Below, piece after piece: positions 1 through 12,067 of a DNA stretch of 64,000 bases. The translations under genes and the position numbers were made by a program. The notes below the pieces were generated by a model. That model searched no databases. It was not told the origin of the DNA and saw only the letters and a list, made by a program, of their open reading frames with translations. This DNA is from Undaria pinnatifida (taxonomy: Eukaryota; Sar; Phaeophyceae; Laminariales; Alariaceae). Within the stretch, counting starts at the first letter, position 1, and each line of letters begins with the position of its first letter. The stretch is from NCBI GenBank assembly GCA_012845835.1, contig JABAKD010000030.1:4452416-4516415 (forward strand). Direction: 5' to 3'.

Positions 1-707
1 AAAGCGTTGAACGCCACCATCCAAGGCCAACCCAACCCGCTGAAAAATCAGCGAAAAACTAGAAAAGAAACATGTTTCCCACTCATTTTTTTTTTCATGT
101 TTCCTCAACGTATTTTTTCGTTGGACGGTTGGACTTGGGTTCACGACGTTTCGCCTGTCTCAATGCTTTTATTAATATATTTGTTTTGACCCGAACGAAT
201 TTGGTAATCGCAAATACCGTATACAGTCAAGTCGGCAAACCGTCGTGGCACAAGAACGTCAAACGTTTGTGTTGGTTCTTACAGCCCCCCTTCCCTGCCG
301 CCCCTACCATCGCCGAGACCTAGCATCACGCGTGCAGTAGGCTCCTATTCATAGGAACGCCTTGCCGTGTTCCCCATTTTCACTCGCGACACCCCCGAGA
401 TCTCGAGCCAGGAGGGGAACCTTGCATTAATGCTATACACTCGGATGGAATGGCAACGACATTGGGAGTTCTGATAGTCTATTGAGAAACCCTCGCATCA
501 GTCGGAAAATACTTTGGGCAAAAAGTGCCACAAACAGAAGCCAGCAAAACCAAAGAGTGCCACCAAAAAGTGCCACCTAAAGTGCCGCCCCTTTCGTAGC
601 ACGCATCCTCTACCGCCGTCGCTCGTTCGGAACACTCACTCACTCGGCGACGGGAACTGAAAAAAAAAAAAAAAAAGGCTTGAGAGCGGGACGAAACAAA
701 ATCACAA
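1..707. other. Region downstream of the TPR gene
   Basis: No gene is recognised here. The stretch holds a run of A at 661-677 and a short AGTGCCACC-like repeat at 525-580. It also has a weak resemblance (GGAACGCC..GTGTTCCC..CGACACCCC) between 350-405 and 36560-36605. It could contain the 3' UTR or a further terminal exon of the TPR gene, but I could not identify one. Confidence 0.4.
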
Positions 708-755
708 TCAACTATCAATGTAGCACTTGTATTCATAATCGACGAGAGCACTGAC

Positions 756-3700
756 CTTATCGCCGTCAAGAGAGGACAACACCTTGGACGCTAGCGTCGA
801 AAGCTCCGCAATCTCGCTGGCTTCCGTTGGCGCATCAACACTCAAGGCAGATATCAGGGAGCGCGCAGCGGCTTCGGTATCCCCTAGAGAGTCGCGAGCT
901 GCGGGCAAGGAGAGATGCGGAAAAAGGACGTACATACATATGTATCGGCATCCTTTGTCGGTGGCTGAAAACAAAACACCAACGAGACGGAACGCACTCA
1001 CATTGCATAAAATTTTTTATAAATAAATGGCGCACCTCATCAGGGTGCGGGCTGGCGGGAGAAGGAGCTGACGCAGCGTACAAAAAAGTGCATGCCGAGA
1101 CTGGAGCAACGAACGGGACGTACATTGAGATAGCATCCTGCTGCAGCCCCGAAACGTCGAGCAGAACAACTTCGACGCGGACGAGCAAACGACTATTCTA
1201 TCTTGATTCTAATAACTGCTGGTACTAACACCACCGAAGGGTCCAAGGGGCAACATGTAAGCCTGCTTACTCGAGTACCGTAAAACGGCTAAGCAAAAAT
1301 CATAAAACGAAAACAAAAAAACTCACCAAGCGCCGTGTAGTAGAACCCTCCCCACCACCCCGGGTCAATCGAGGCAGCCTTCTCGAACATCAGCACCGCC
1401 TTCTGCGTCTGGCCCTTCTGGAGACGGGCCAGCCCCAGCTTAGCCTTGCTTCTCGCGCGCCGTCCCTCCTCCTCGGACACAGCAGTTGCCGCCGCAGGGT
1501 CACCCGTTCCGACCCCCCCCCCCCACCGCCGCACCACCATCTGCTGCCGCGCCAACACCCACACCATCCCCGTCACTTGTCCCCGCAACATCCGTTTCAC
1601 CAACGCCACCGACCACCAAAGGGTTCCCATCGGGATCCCCCGCGTCTGCCTTCTCGCCTTGCGCCTCTCCCACGCCTACGACTTTTTCTTGTTCTCCCTG
1701 GGGGGAGCCCTCGCTCGCTCCCAGATCCGTTGCCGTACCCCCGCCCTCTTCTTCAGTCCCCCCGCCATCGGTTACCGCCACAAGGGTAGCCTCTGGCGAT
1801 TTTTCACCTGCCGCCCCTGGCGAAGTTGTTGGGGACGATTGATCGGAGACGTTAACCCGCACGTCCATCACGCCTTCCATTATCGAGCTGGGGTCGGTAC
1901 CATCCGGGGCGTCCAAATCCGCCGGCGCTGCTGTGACAGACGGCTCTACCGCCTCCGCTTGTTCCGCCCCGTCCCCGTCCGCTGGGCGTACCGTCTGGCC
2001 ATCAAGCATTCCTCCAGGGGACTCAAAAGCATCCCCAGGAGATGCCAAAGCATCGCCAGAAACAGGTATACCTTCTTTTGGCGTGATGTTGTGCTTCTCC
2101 CTCACTGTGGCGTCAACCTCGCCGAATGCTTCGGGTGCGCTTGCAGAAGACGCGATGTTTCCGACGTCTTTTGACGGGACTTCGCTTCCGTTTTCTACTT
2201 CTGTCGATAAACCTTGGCTGTTATCTCTCACGGCGTCTTCTTCCTTAGTCCCTTCCATCGGAGGAACCTCTTCCGGCGTGACGCCGTCTCCGCGACCGTT
2301 CGCTTCTTCTTCTGCCGCTAAGGCGCCAGCAGACGCAGCTTCGGCCACTTCCGAAGAAACTTCCGAAGAAGTTTCCAAAGAATGTTCCGAAGAATTGACG
2401 ACGTTTTCCCCGGTCACACTGTCCGGCTCATCTGCTACTGGGGGCGAAACAGCCTCGCTGGCGTCCGCAACACGCACGCTTGTCTTCGCCAGTGGTTGGT
2501 CCTCCGTATCAGAGTGAGCACCTATCCCTACTAGCACCCGCCCTGCCCCCTCCCCCTCTTCCTCCTCCTCCCCCTCCTTCCGCGAGCTTCCCTCCGACCC
2601 GGAACCAGAGTCAAGAACGCCCGAGGTACCAACCAGCGGAGTCACAGCGTCTGCGGCCGCCGGATCTCCACTAGGCAACACCACAGTACTTCCCCCCGGC
2701 AGCACACGCTCCCCGGCTCCCACCTCTTCACCGCCGCCGTTTTGTTCGTCGGCTGGGGTGGCAAGAACCGCCTCCCCATCAGCCATTGCTGACACGTCTA
2801 CCGCGTTCAGCGAGGCACGTTCCGCGTTCGCGTCCGTACCGGATAACTCCAAGCCCCCCTCTCTGCCCCCCATCGTAGTAGCTGAAATACCATTAGCAGC
2901 AGCAGCTGGAGTACCATCAGCAGTAGCTGGAACACCATCAGCAGTAGCTCGAGCATCAGCACCGCTAGCGTGTTCGGGATTGCCTTGCGCGTCGCGCCTT
3001 TCCCGAGGAACGAAGAATCCCCTTGGTGGTGTCCCCGGCAAGTCATTTTGGCTAAGGGAGTCCGACCTTTTCCGCATTTCCGCCGCAGCTTCTCGCACCG
3101 AAGCACCCGCTACCTCCGGAGACGCCTTGGTAGAGACAGATCCCGCACTACTCGTACCGCTCTTTTGCTCATCGGCTCCGAGGCTCGATGCACCAGAAAC
3201 GTCGATGTCTACTCCCTTCGGCATCGTGGTTCCAGCCACAGATGCTGCTGTATTAGCGCCGCTGTCCTGATCATGATCCTCGCTCGTGCCCTCTGCCATT
3301 CCCTCGTCTGAAACGCCGTCTGTATGGCCGCTTTGCGCGTCGACGCCGAAGCTGGAAACCCCAGCGACATCTGTGTCCACGACCGACGCATCGGCCCCAC
3401 CCTCGCCCCTACGCCCACCCCCTGGTGCGTCCGCACCGTACCTATCCTGATCCTCGTTCGCGCCTCCCGGGGACGCCGTATCCGCACTACCACTTTGCGC
3501 GTCAACGCCGAGGTTCGAACCACCAGCGACATCGATTTTACCCCCCTCCTGGAACTTGATTCCAGGCACACCCGCACTTGCACCCTCGTCGCTGCGCCGA
3601 CCATGGCCGTGTTCGCTCCCCCCGATATGCCCACTGTCGTTTCGCGAATCCATAGTTAAGCGGCTCCCGGCAATTTTATCCTGATCTGCGCCCTGTCTAG

Positions 3701-6700
3701 GCGGTTTCACGACGCTTCCAGACAGCTGGCCCGCCCCCCCTCCATCCCCCCTTCCTGCTTGTCCTGCCCCAAACACAGCAGCCGGCGATGCCCCCTTGTC
3801 CTTCGCCTCCCCTGCGCCTATTGCCCCAGTGCCCTCTTCCGGGTCTTGACCACCGCCGCTAACCCCGGGGTTTGTAACACTGGTGGCATTCCTTGCCTCG
3901 TCCACGGGGTCGTCGCCAACCCCGGGGTTTCCAACAGCGGTGGCAGCTCTTGCCTGGACCACGACGGACACTATCAGCTCGTAAATTTCGGGATTATCCG
4001 GCTCCAAGCGAGACGCCTTGAGGAACGCATCGAGAGCCTGCCACGGCAGATGAACGGGGACAAAAGCGAAGACAAAGCCCACACAGCAGTGCGGTCTATT
4101 GTTCCGAACGTCTTCCATTGCATTGCAAAACACGGGGTGCGGAAAAAGACATTTCGCCCAGTAATCTTAACGCCAGCAAAAAAATAGAAGAGTTTATCGT
4201 CGATACCTTTCGCGCGAACAACCTGCAGCAAATCACGTTCCCTCGAAGCGCGCAGGTGAGGCCCACTCCCCCGCGGCGTCTGCAACAGCGTACCCCACGT
4301 TTTTCAGGGAAAAAAAAAAAAACTGGGGCGCGACACACGCTTACGTTACGTCGCTGTGGCTGGTGCCCAAAAGCGCGTCTGACCACGCCTGACAACTTTC
4401 GAGACCACCGAATCCGTGAAACACCCATCCTTTAACTGCTACTGCAAAAATCGTCGAACACTAATTTATTCGCTAATTTCAAGTAGTTTGTCCCCAAAAA
4501 CGTCCGTCAGTTCTACAGGGGTTCATTTCGAACCACGTATGGAGGTAAATAGATAAAAACAACCAGATTTCGACCCCGGATCGTTCCGTTAATCGTTCCG
4601 AGGGGTTGATCGTGACATCATGTGACCCTCAAGGTCGCAGGGAGGCGGATACTACTCGATCCCCGCCGGTACGCACGAACGCACCTCGTGATACCGACCG
4701 AGACGCTGCCGGCAGTTCCCCAGGTGTATCGTCGCTTCCACGTTACCAGCGTCTATATAGGTAACGGCCGCGAAGTATTCCTTCGTCGCCAATCGAATTT
4801 TGGAAAATTATAAACAGGCGAGAGATGACAAAAGCACAACGAAAAAGTGAGCGGGGGCGGAGTCATGCAACAGCTGGCCCTGCCGGGGGACTCACAAACA
4901 CGCGGGAATCGCAAGAAACGGCAACCCTTTCGATGTCCAACTCTTCACGAGCTCGCGCAAGCCGCGTTGATAGGTACTAGCTACCTGCTCCCAAAACATT
5001 GCGGGGACTCAACAATCCATGCCCAAAAAACAGCAACATTAAAATACCAAAATACCGACATTGGGGACACGTACCAACCATTGCGCAAAAATCAGTTACA
5101 TGAAGAAAAAATACTGATTCGGTTTGTAGCTATGGTGTACAACCGGAATGCGTGCTGTGGAGAGGTACTGCCATACCACCATCTATCTCACCGCTGCCTC
5201 CTTCTGGTCACCGAGGCTCTCCAACATCAGGCCAGCAAGCAGTGGCATGGACGTGTCGAGCGGATCGCCGTCCTCCTTCATCGCCCTGTCACGGAAAGTA
5301 TACAAAGGCCAGGTCACAACAGCGTTTCGCTACTTTCGCTCACCGCAACCTTCACAACAGCACTGCGACAAAATACAACCGGCGCACGTAGCAGCCGCAC
5401 GTAGCGCTGCTGGCAACCTCCGAAAATATCATACCTGGTATTAGTCGGATGTATATATGAGTTAAACTCTTGTGCGCAAGAGGCGGCCGCGAAACCAATC
5501 ACCACACCGCATAATTTTCCGGGTCAATCGTCTCGGTGACCACGACTCCGAGGTTTAGGTTTTCATTCAAAAAAAAAAAAAAACGCTTCACCTCTGAAAT
5601 TGAGGGTTTTCATGGAAGCTCATATTCGCACGCTCTGTGTGATACTTCAACGTGCACGTCCCACTCCAAAATTCTTCGGGGTCAACGCAATGTGACCACC
5701 ACGCGCGATCTCAGCACCATACGTAGCTCGCACAACCGAGTTTCGATGAGACCCTCAACATCACCGCTGAAGCGCGTGTGTGTTTTTGTTTCATAAATAC
5801 GATCACAGCAGCGAAGGAAAAAGTGCGGGGTCCGCCATACACAACGTGCACGCTAACCTTTGAGCCGCGTGGAGCGCCTCCTGCGGGTGCCCTAGCTCTT
5901 GGTGTATCTTGGCGATGTGCATCAAGGAAGAGCGACCTGCCCCCCACCGCACTGCCTCCGAGAAAGATTCCAGGGCCTTGAAAAAACGGTATATTTAGGG
6001 TGTACTAAGTACATAACAAGCGAACGCCGATATGGTAGGGGTTCCTTAATGAGGCAGTCTGGGTATGGCGGCCACAATCGCTTGGCGCGACTGGGGAACT
6101 GCACTCACTGCCTGGAATGAATAAGGGGGGTTCCTCCAACAAGGCGTGGCCACATTCATCTGGCACACCGCCGCCTTATATTGGGACCCCTACAGTGCTT
6201 TGAACTAGCGTGCCCGGCCCACGCTCTCTTCGTGTTTCATGGCAAGCCAATGAATCGACGCTAACCAGGTATATACGTATTTTTCATGGCAGAGCGAGAC
6301 GATCACACGTTTTCCAACTCTTGAAAAAAAAGAAAAGCAAATAGTAAACTCTCGCCGGCGCAGCAAAAAAGAACACGTCAAAACGTGCCGTGGCCACCAA
6401 ACATTTTCCACTTCAAAAAGCAATACGCACAATTTTCGGCACAATGGCGCGGAACACCCTCAAACTACCAGGGCTTCTCACGCACGGGTCGGGTCGTTTT
6501 TTTAAGGTCGGGCCGGGTCGGATCAAGGTGACCCGACCCGACCCGACCCGACCCGACCCGACCCGACCCGACCCGACCCGACCCGACCCGACCCGACCCG
6601 ACCCGACCCGACCCGACCCGACCCGACCCGACCCGACCCGACCCGACCCGACCCGACCCGACCCGACCCGACCCGACCCGACCCGACCCGACCCGACCCG

Positions 6701-9700
6701 ACCCGACCCGACCCGACCCGACCCGACCCGACCCGACCCGACCCGACCCGACCCGACCCGACCCGACCCGACCCGACCCGACCCGACCCGACCCGACCCG
6801 ACCCGACCCGACCCGACCCGACCCGACCCGACCCGACCCGACCCGACCCGACCCGACCCGACCCGACCCGACCCGACCCGACCCGACCCGACCCGACCCG
6901 ACCCGACCCGACCCGACCCGACCCGACCCGACCCGACCCGACCCGACCCGACCCGACCCGACCCGACCCGACCCGACCCGACCCGACCCGACCCGACCCG
7001 ACCCGACCCGACCCGACCCGACCCGACCCGACCCGACCCGACCCGACCCGACCCGACCCGACCCGACCCGACCCGACCCGACCCGACCCGACCCGACCCG
7101 ACCCGACCCGACCCGACCCGACCCGACCCGACCCGACCCGACCCGACCCGACCCGACCCGACCCGACCCGACCCGACCCGACCCGACCCGACCCGACCCG
7201 ACCCGACCCGACCCGACCCGATCCGACCCGACCCGACCCGACCCGACCCGACCCGACCCGACCCGACCCGACCCGACCCGACCCGACCCGACCCGACCCG
7301 ACCCGACCCGACCCGACCCGACCCGACCCGACCCGACCCGATCCGACCCGACCCGACCCGACCCGACCCGACACGACCCGACCCGACCCGACCCGACACG
7401 ACACGACTCGACACGACCCGACACGACCCGGCACGACCCGACACGACCCGACCCGACACGACCCGACCGGTGAGACTTCGAGCACCTTCCGACCCAACCG
7501 GATTCCACCCACGAGATTCTAAAAAAACTGACCCGACCCGCGAGTTGGATCATGACCAGCGAAAAGCTCTGAAAGGTATTATCTGGCCAAGTCAAATTCA
7601 ATCGGTGACTTACTATTAATATAGTCAGCCAAATCACAGCCCTACAGCTTTATGTTCCTGAACCGGTCCATAAAATTCCTTTACACACCTGTTCGGCTCT
7701 CCCGCTACGCCGCAGGACCGCTCCGAGATTGGAGTGCGCCGCCGCTAGGCTGGGTGCGTCGTTTCCGAGTCTCACGGCCGTCAGAAGCACCTTAAGAGCG
7801 TAAAGTTTGTTACGGTAGAAGCACGGCAAAGATCGGTCAAGGCAATCGAGGGCGCAAGTGCAAACCCGTTTAACTAAACGGCAGGGTGGGACAGGACAGG
7901 ATGCGCGCAACGATGCGCAGGTGAAGCACGTTTTCGGCCAAAAAGTAAGCCGACGAGGGTCTCCCCCGCTGAGGAAACATCCAAAAATGCCCTTGGCACA
8001 CATCAACTACGTTTAACCACAGCAACCGCGTTTAACCACAGCATCCGTTACATAGACCTTGCACAGATGACTTTCCACGAAATCTTCGATCTCACAACTT
8101 CTGCAGTGTATTTTAATTACTTATAATGTAACTACGCTATGGGATTGTCGATCGGGTGTTGCACTGCAACTATTGATCAAACTCAGTTTTGGGGAGAGGT
8201 AAAGAGCTCCTCCGGTGAGGCTAAGAGCCTCAAAAAAGTCAAGTGCGCCCCGCCCCCCACCGTGGCAGGCGTCATAGACAGGAACGAAAACATGCCTCCG
8301 CCGCAGTAGTCGCTCTATGATACCGTCGCCAACGAACACCTAAAGGATACGCATGAAAAAGGCCTTGCAGCTGTACAATATAAACACGCCCCCCCGCCAT
8401 GCTCGTACCACACTTGCAAGCTGACACGAGACTTTCTGGAAAAAAAACTCGGCTCCCTGTTTCATGCCTACACGCGTTAGGAAATTGTATCTGCCTTCCG
8501 CGCGCACCAATCCCAATCTCAACAGCAGTTACAAACTGTTTATTGATCCTCGAAGCGTAGCAGGCTTACCCGTTGTACGGACAGTAGTGAGGTGGACCGG
8601 GTTACCGGCCGATGGTCAAATGCATCATGTGAATATTAAACTCCTCCAAGTACAACACAGAGGCCACCGAAGTACAGTATTACTTACATAAAGCTCCACA
8701 TCCAGTGAGCTGCCCACCCGGGGATATTCGGCCCAACCGGGGATATTCCGCGATGAATTTCCCACTACAATTAAGCCAATGTACTATTGTAACTCCCCAC
8801 TATTATCAACCATCGTTATTGCTGCAGAAAACAGAGACAACATCAGACAGCAGCAACAACAACAACAACAACCACAACAACAACAACAACACGTTCGCGA
8901 CAGTTACAAATATTCTGCTTGCGCGAGTGCCTGCTGTAGCCACAGCTATGCTATTTGAAACCCTCACCACTTCGGCCTCCGGCAAGCGGCCGCTCTGCAG
9001 CAGCTGCGCGCCAAGGTTGACTCTCGGGGGAGCAAGAGTTGGCGCCAGGTCGACAGCCTGAGCGTAGGCAGCGATCGATTTCTCCGTTTCTCCCTGAACC
9101 ATTGCCGTGTGAGGGGGGTGGTCAGGAAATATCAGCACGGACAACACGAGGATAAAGCCAATAAGGGTCAAGGGCCAAGAGGCACATACCCAGAGGTAAT
9201 GGAATAACGCTGGTAAGTTATGCGGTCAGATCACGGTACGGTGGTGCCTTGGCCAATCAGCACTGCCGCCGTAAAACGTAGCATTGTTCAGGGCTTTTGT
9301 CATGGGCCGATAATCCGGGCCCGGCCGGGCCGGGTCTAGTCTGTTGAAAATGTGATAGGCCGCGCCGGGCCGGGCCGGGCCGAGAACTTTGAAAAATTGG
9401 TGGACCGGGCCTGGCCGGGCCGTGAAAAATTGAAACATTATGGGCCGGGCCGGGCCGCGGCCCAGCATCCAAGGCATTTGATGGTCCCGGCCTATCCTCT
9501 CGAAATCTGATGCGGCGCCGGCCCATCATCTCGCAGTCTGATGGGCCGGGTCGGGCCGCGGCCCATGAGATGTGGGCATCTACATGGGCCGCCCCCCCCA
9601 GCCCATGAAGCGGTCTATGTTTTTCACGAGCAAGCCCGGGCCGCGCCCCATGAAAAGCGGTGCTATTATAATGAGGGGCGCGAAGCGCGCAGCGCTGAGC

Positions 9701-11800
9701 TTTTTTTTCTTGGTTTTCCAAGGGAAAAGGCCTCTTCATGTCGGATCGCATACGAGGGTAGGGTGCCTCGAATTACTTTCTCTGTGTATGTGTGTGGATG
9801 TTTGTGTAAGTGAACACATTTTGCGGCCACGTTTGTCCACCGCACTCAACGTACACGGCACCAAGACCAGTACCGACGGGTCCTGTGCACGCACAAGTGA
9901 CAGCCAACTCTTCTCGAGCTGGTTTCGCTGTAAGTCGTTGAGAGTTCGTCGAGGCAGGTGCGGCAACGTGCCTTTGCACCGGCGTCAAAACTGGGTTCCT
10001 ATAGACTACATGTTTCGCAAGTTTTCAAAATGTCCTAACAAAACGACATTTTTTTTTATTTTTGAAAAATCAGTTTTACCGAGCGAACCCACAATGTGCC
10101 TGTCTGTCTGCCGACATTACCATTAGGGCTCGTGTCCCTGAGACATGCTGCAAATATGTGGTCAGGCCCACCGTGCGGATGGGGGGAGCGAGAAGCTCTG
10201 CCGTAGATACCATGGTGGCGCCTAGAGAACGTACCTCCGATGTTGGTTGTCTTTCGATTATCGGAAATAGATGCAGATTGTTCGACTTCAAGAATTAGAC
10301 CGCAAGACAAACAAACTACTGTACCGCTGCTGCACGTAGCTTTGTTCAGGGGCCTGATCGAAGAGACGCACGCACCGCGACGCTGACCCGGCTCTTGTCT
10401 CGCGTGCCCTGCTGCTGCTACTACCGCTGCTACTGCTTCTGATTGAGCGCTGCTGCTGCTGCTGCTGCTGCTGCTGTCGCTGCTACGAGTACTACAGCAG
10501 TAGCACCACGAGTCCTGAGTTTTTTTGCTCTGAAAACTGGAAAACAGAACGTGAATATTAAACAGCGTCCGTACATGTTCGTTATTGTTGGTTCTTGTTC
10601 AGTTCACATCTACCACGTGACCATGTATGCTGCTGTTCTTTCGCTTGCTGCTCTGCCTCATCAGTGCGTTTTCCGCTGTCACCCAGCATCGCAGATTGGA
10701 CTACCGCAGGTATATTGAGGCCGCGCGCCTCATATTTACCAATTACTATTAATAGTAAACTGTAAAAGGTGCTTTGTGGCGGGTCTCCCTTATGTCGTCA
10801 AATGTCAACACACTAGCACCGGTATACCGCTTATTGGCGTAAAAGAAGTCCACGAGACTCAGCGAGAAGTGTAAGATACGAGGAACGTGTTGCTCGAGTA
10901 CGAGTACCATGACCATCGCACCTTGCTTTGCCACGCCACGCCGAGGTTATACGCAGCGTGGTGATCCCGAGCCTTCCCTTCCAGGGCACGCACCAAGGCA
11001 GGTATCGCCTCGTCCACCTTCCCCGCAGCTAAGAGCGCGGCCCCCAACCTCCCATGGATACCTCCTCCCTCCGCCGCTGCCCTCGTCGCCCCACCTTTCT
11101 CCACCTTTTCCGCCGCACTGCGCAGAGCCTTCAGTGCCCCAGCGATGTCCTCTGATTCAGTCAACAGGGCACCGACACACGCCGAAGCTACCGCTAGTTC
11201 CGGGTCGAGTCGCTCTGCCTCCTGGCAGGCCTCGAGAGCTTCGTCGGGCCTGCCTGCGGCTCCGAGGGCCAGGCCTAGTCCGTGCTTTGCATCGGCGTGA
11301 TGATGATTCTGGCTTGTTCCTGCTGCTGCGGCTGCGGCTACACGGAAGGCTAGAGCTGATTCCTCGGGCTCGCCTCGGGCTAGTAGGACTCTCCCTAGAC
11401 CGAGAGCTTGTGCGAGGTCTATGGAGGCGGGGATGTCATCGTTGCTGCTGTGATGCTCTTGTTGTTGTTCTTGCTGCTGCTGCTGCTGCTGCTGCTGCCG
11501 CTGCTGCTGCAGTAGCTGGGGGTCGCCCTCATTGTTACTGCCATCATCATCGGTGTGGATTTTTGTGTCTTCAAATGATGGGCGAGGAGGGTCTAGTACC
11601 CGTTGTTGGTACTGCAGCGTGGCCCACACCGCCAGGCAGGCGGACAGCGCCGATATGAGCAGAGACTTCAGCATGACATGTGCTCTTTTTGTTGAGCGAC
11701 TCGCGACCCTGTGTCTGCTACTGGCTGCAGGGCGGGGAGTGGGGAGCGATGCCACTAGAACACTTGACAAAACACCGAGACATCTGTCGGGTTTGTACAT
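756..11800 (-). CDS. TPR-repeat protein with N-terminal membrane anchor and long low-complexity region
   Basis: Seven minus-strand exons join in phase: 10922-11800, 8968-9093, 7689-7790, 5858-5976, 5192-5285, 1327-4037 and 756-898. If the last donor is not used, the frame runs to a stop at 708. The start may be 11800 or an internal Met at 11674, just before a hydrophobic segment (LLISALSACLAVWATLQY) that looks like a signal anchor. A poly-Gln tract (CAG repeats near 11470-11515) follows, then repeated TPR helices with typical residues such as LGLALGAAGRPDEALEACQ, NLGAQLLQSGRLPEAE and ALDAFLKASRLEPDNPEIY. After these comes a region of about 800 residues rich in Gly, Ala, Ser, Asp and Glu, then one more TPR (LGLARLQKGQTQKAVLMFEK). 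Exon 6 needs loss of one base in the C run at 1513-1524 to keep frame and reach the correct phase at its donor. TPR proteins are scaffolds; the partner and function are unknown. Total length is about 1,390 residues. Confidence 0.75.
1513..1524. other. C12 homopolymer with apparent frameshift in TPR exon 6
   Basis: The 877-codon minus-strand frame (from 4133) ends at 1500, just after this run. The frame that carries the final TPR and ends at a clean GTGAGT donor (exon end 1327) is shifted by one base. Removing one C restores both the frame and the phase needed to splice to 898. This looks like an assembly or sequencing error, or a recent slippage mutation. Confidence 0.7.
6469..7571. mobile_element. 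TIR element with giant (CCCGA)n expansion
   Basis: The left end reads CAGGGCTTCTCACG and the right end GCGAAAAGCTCTG, an imperfect terminal inverted repeat. Between them lie a short GGGTCGGG-rich head and then a pentanucleotide array, ACCCG repeated from 6531 to about 7470. The array is perfect to about 7220 and degenerates on the right into ACACG and ACTCG variants. It sits in the TPR intron 5977-7688. Three related, unexpanded copies occur at 9289, 35240 and 40615. The long open frames on both strands here are repeat artefacts. Confidence 0.7.
8057..8128 (+). repeat. Leader-motif repeat, copy 1
   Basis: This copy reads as ATG-ACT-TTC-CAC-GAA-ATC-TTC-GAT and continues (M T F H E I F D L T), which matches the recurrent unit described in the findings. 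It lies in the TPR intron 7791-8967. A second partial echo (ATTGATCAAACTCA) is at 8173. Confidence 0.5.
8840..8890 (+). repeat. CAA-rich microsatellite
   Basis: This is a run of CAACAA units in the TPR intron, just 3' of exon 2 on the minus strand. It is simple sequence only. Confidence 0.7.
9289..9662. mobile_element. GGGCC-rich TIR element related to the CCCGA element
   Basis: It starts CAGGGCTTTTGTCATGG and ends CATGAAAAGCGG, with an interior of repeated GGCCGGGC and GGGCCGCG blocks. It is in the TPR intron 9094-10921. The end sequences match those at 6469 and 35240, but the internal repeat is (GGGCC)-like rather than CCCGA. Confidence 0.55.
10441..10480 (+). repeat. (GCT)n microsatellite
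   Basis: About nine GCT triplets lie in a TPR intron, flanked by related GCTGCTACTACC sequence. Confidence 0.8.
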
Positions 11801-12067
11801 ACTGGCCACAACATAAAAATCGAATTCCGACAGTCCCGCCGCATTCCCCTTTCGAGCAAAGCCTCAATTCAGACAAAACCCGGCATTCAATTAATTCGAT
11901 ATTTAGTATTGATCACTCAACTGATCAAACTCACATATGACGTATTTGAAACATTTAAAAAAGTTTCACAGACACAGCATTCAGCATTAGCTGGCTGTGA
12001 GAGGGAGCCATATCGCTGTATCTGACAGCAACGTACATAGCCGTCGCACACTTACGACGTCTGCTTT
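11801..12067. promoter_or_regulatory. Divergent promoter region between TPR gene and MiaA
   Basis: Only 267 bp separate the two start codons, so both promoters must fall here or within the 5' leaders. The segment is AT-rich around 11890-11960. It contains a degenerate copy of the recurrent leader-motif repeat (TTGATCACTCAACTGATCAAACTCAC near 11910-11938). No clear TATA box was identified, so the promoter role is inferred from gene layout. Confidence 0.5.

Noticed and set aside
1035-1188. Possible extra TPR exon with microexon between 898 and 1327
   Set aside because: Direct joining of 1327 to 898 already gives matching phase and a sensible protein.
1446-3659. Several plus-strand open frames opposite the TPR exon
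   Set aside because: They are GC-rich shadows of the biased-composition minus-strand exon, without domains or splice-consistent partners.
6531-7470. (CCCGA)n as a telomere or interstitial telomere
   Set aside because: The unit is a pentamer unlike TTAGGG or TTTAGGG, and it sits within a TIR element inside a gene intron.
6390-7637. Long open frames (348-409 codons) on both strands
   Set aside because: They are read-through of the CCCGA pentanucleotide array (PTRPD and GSGRV repeats) and are not genes.
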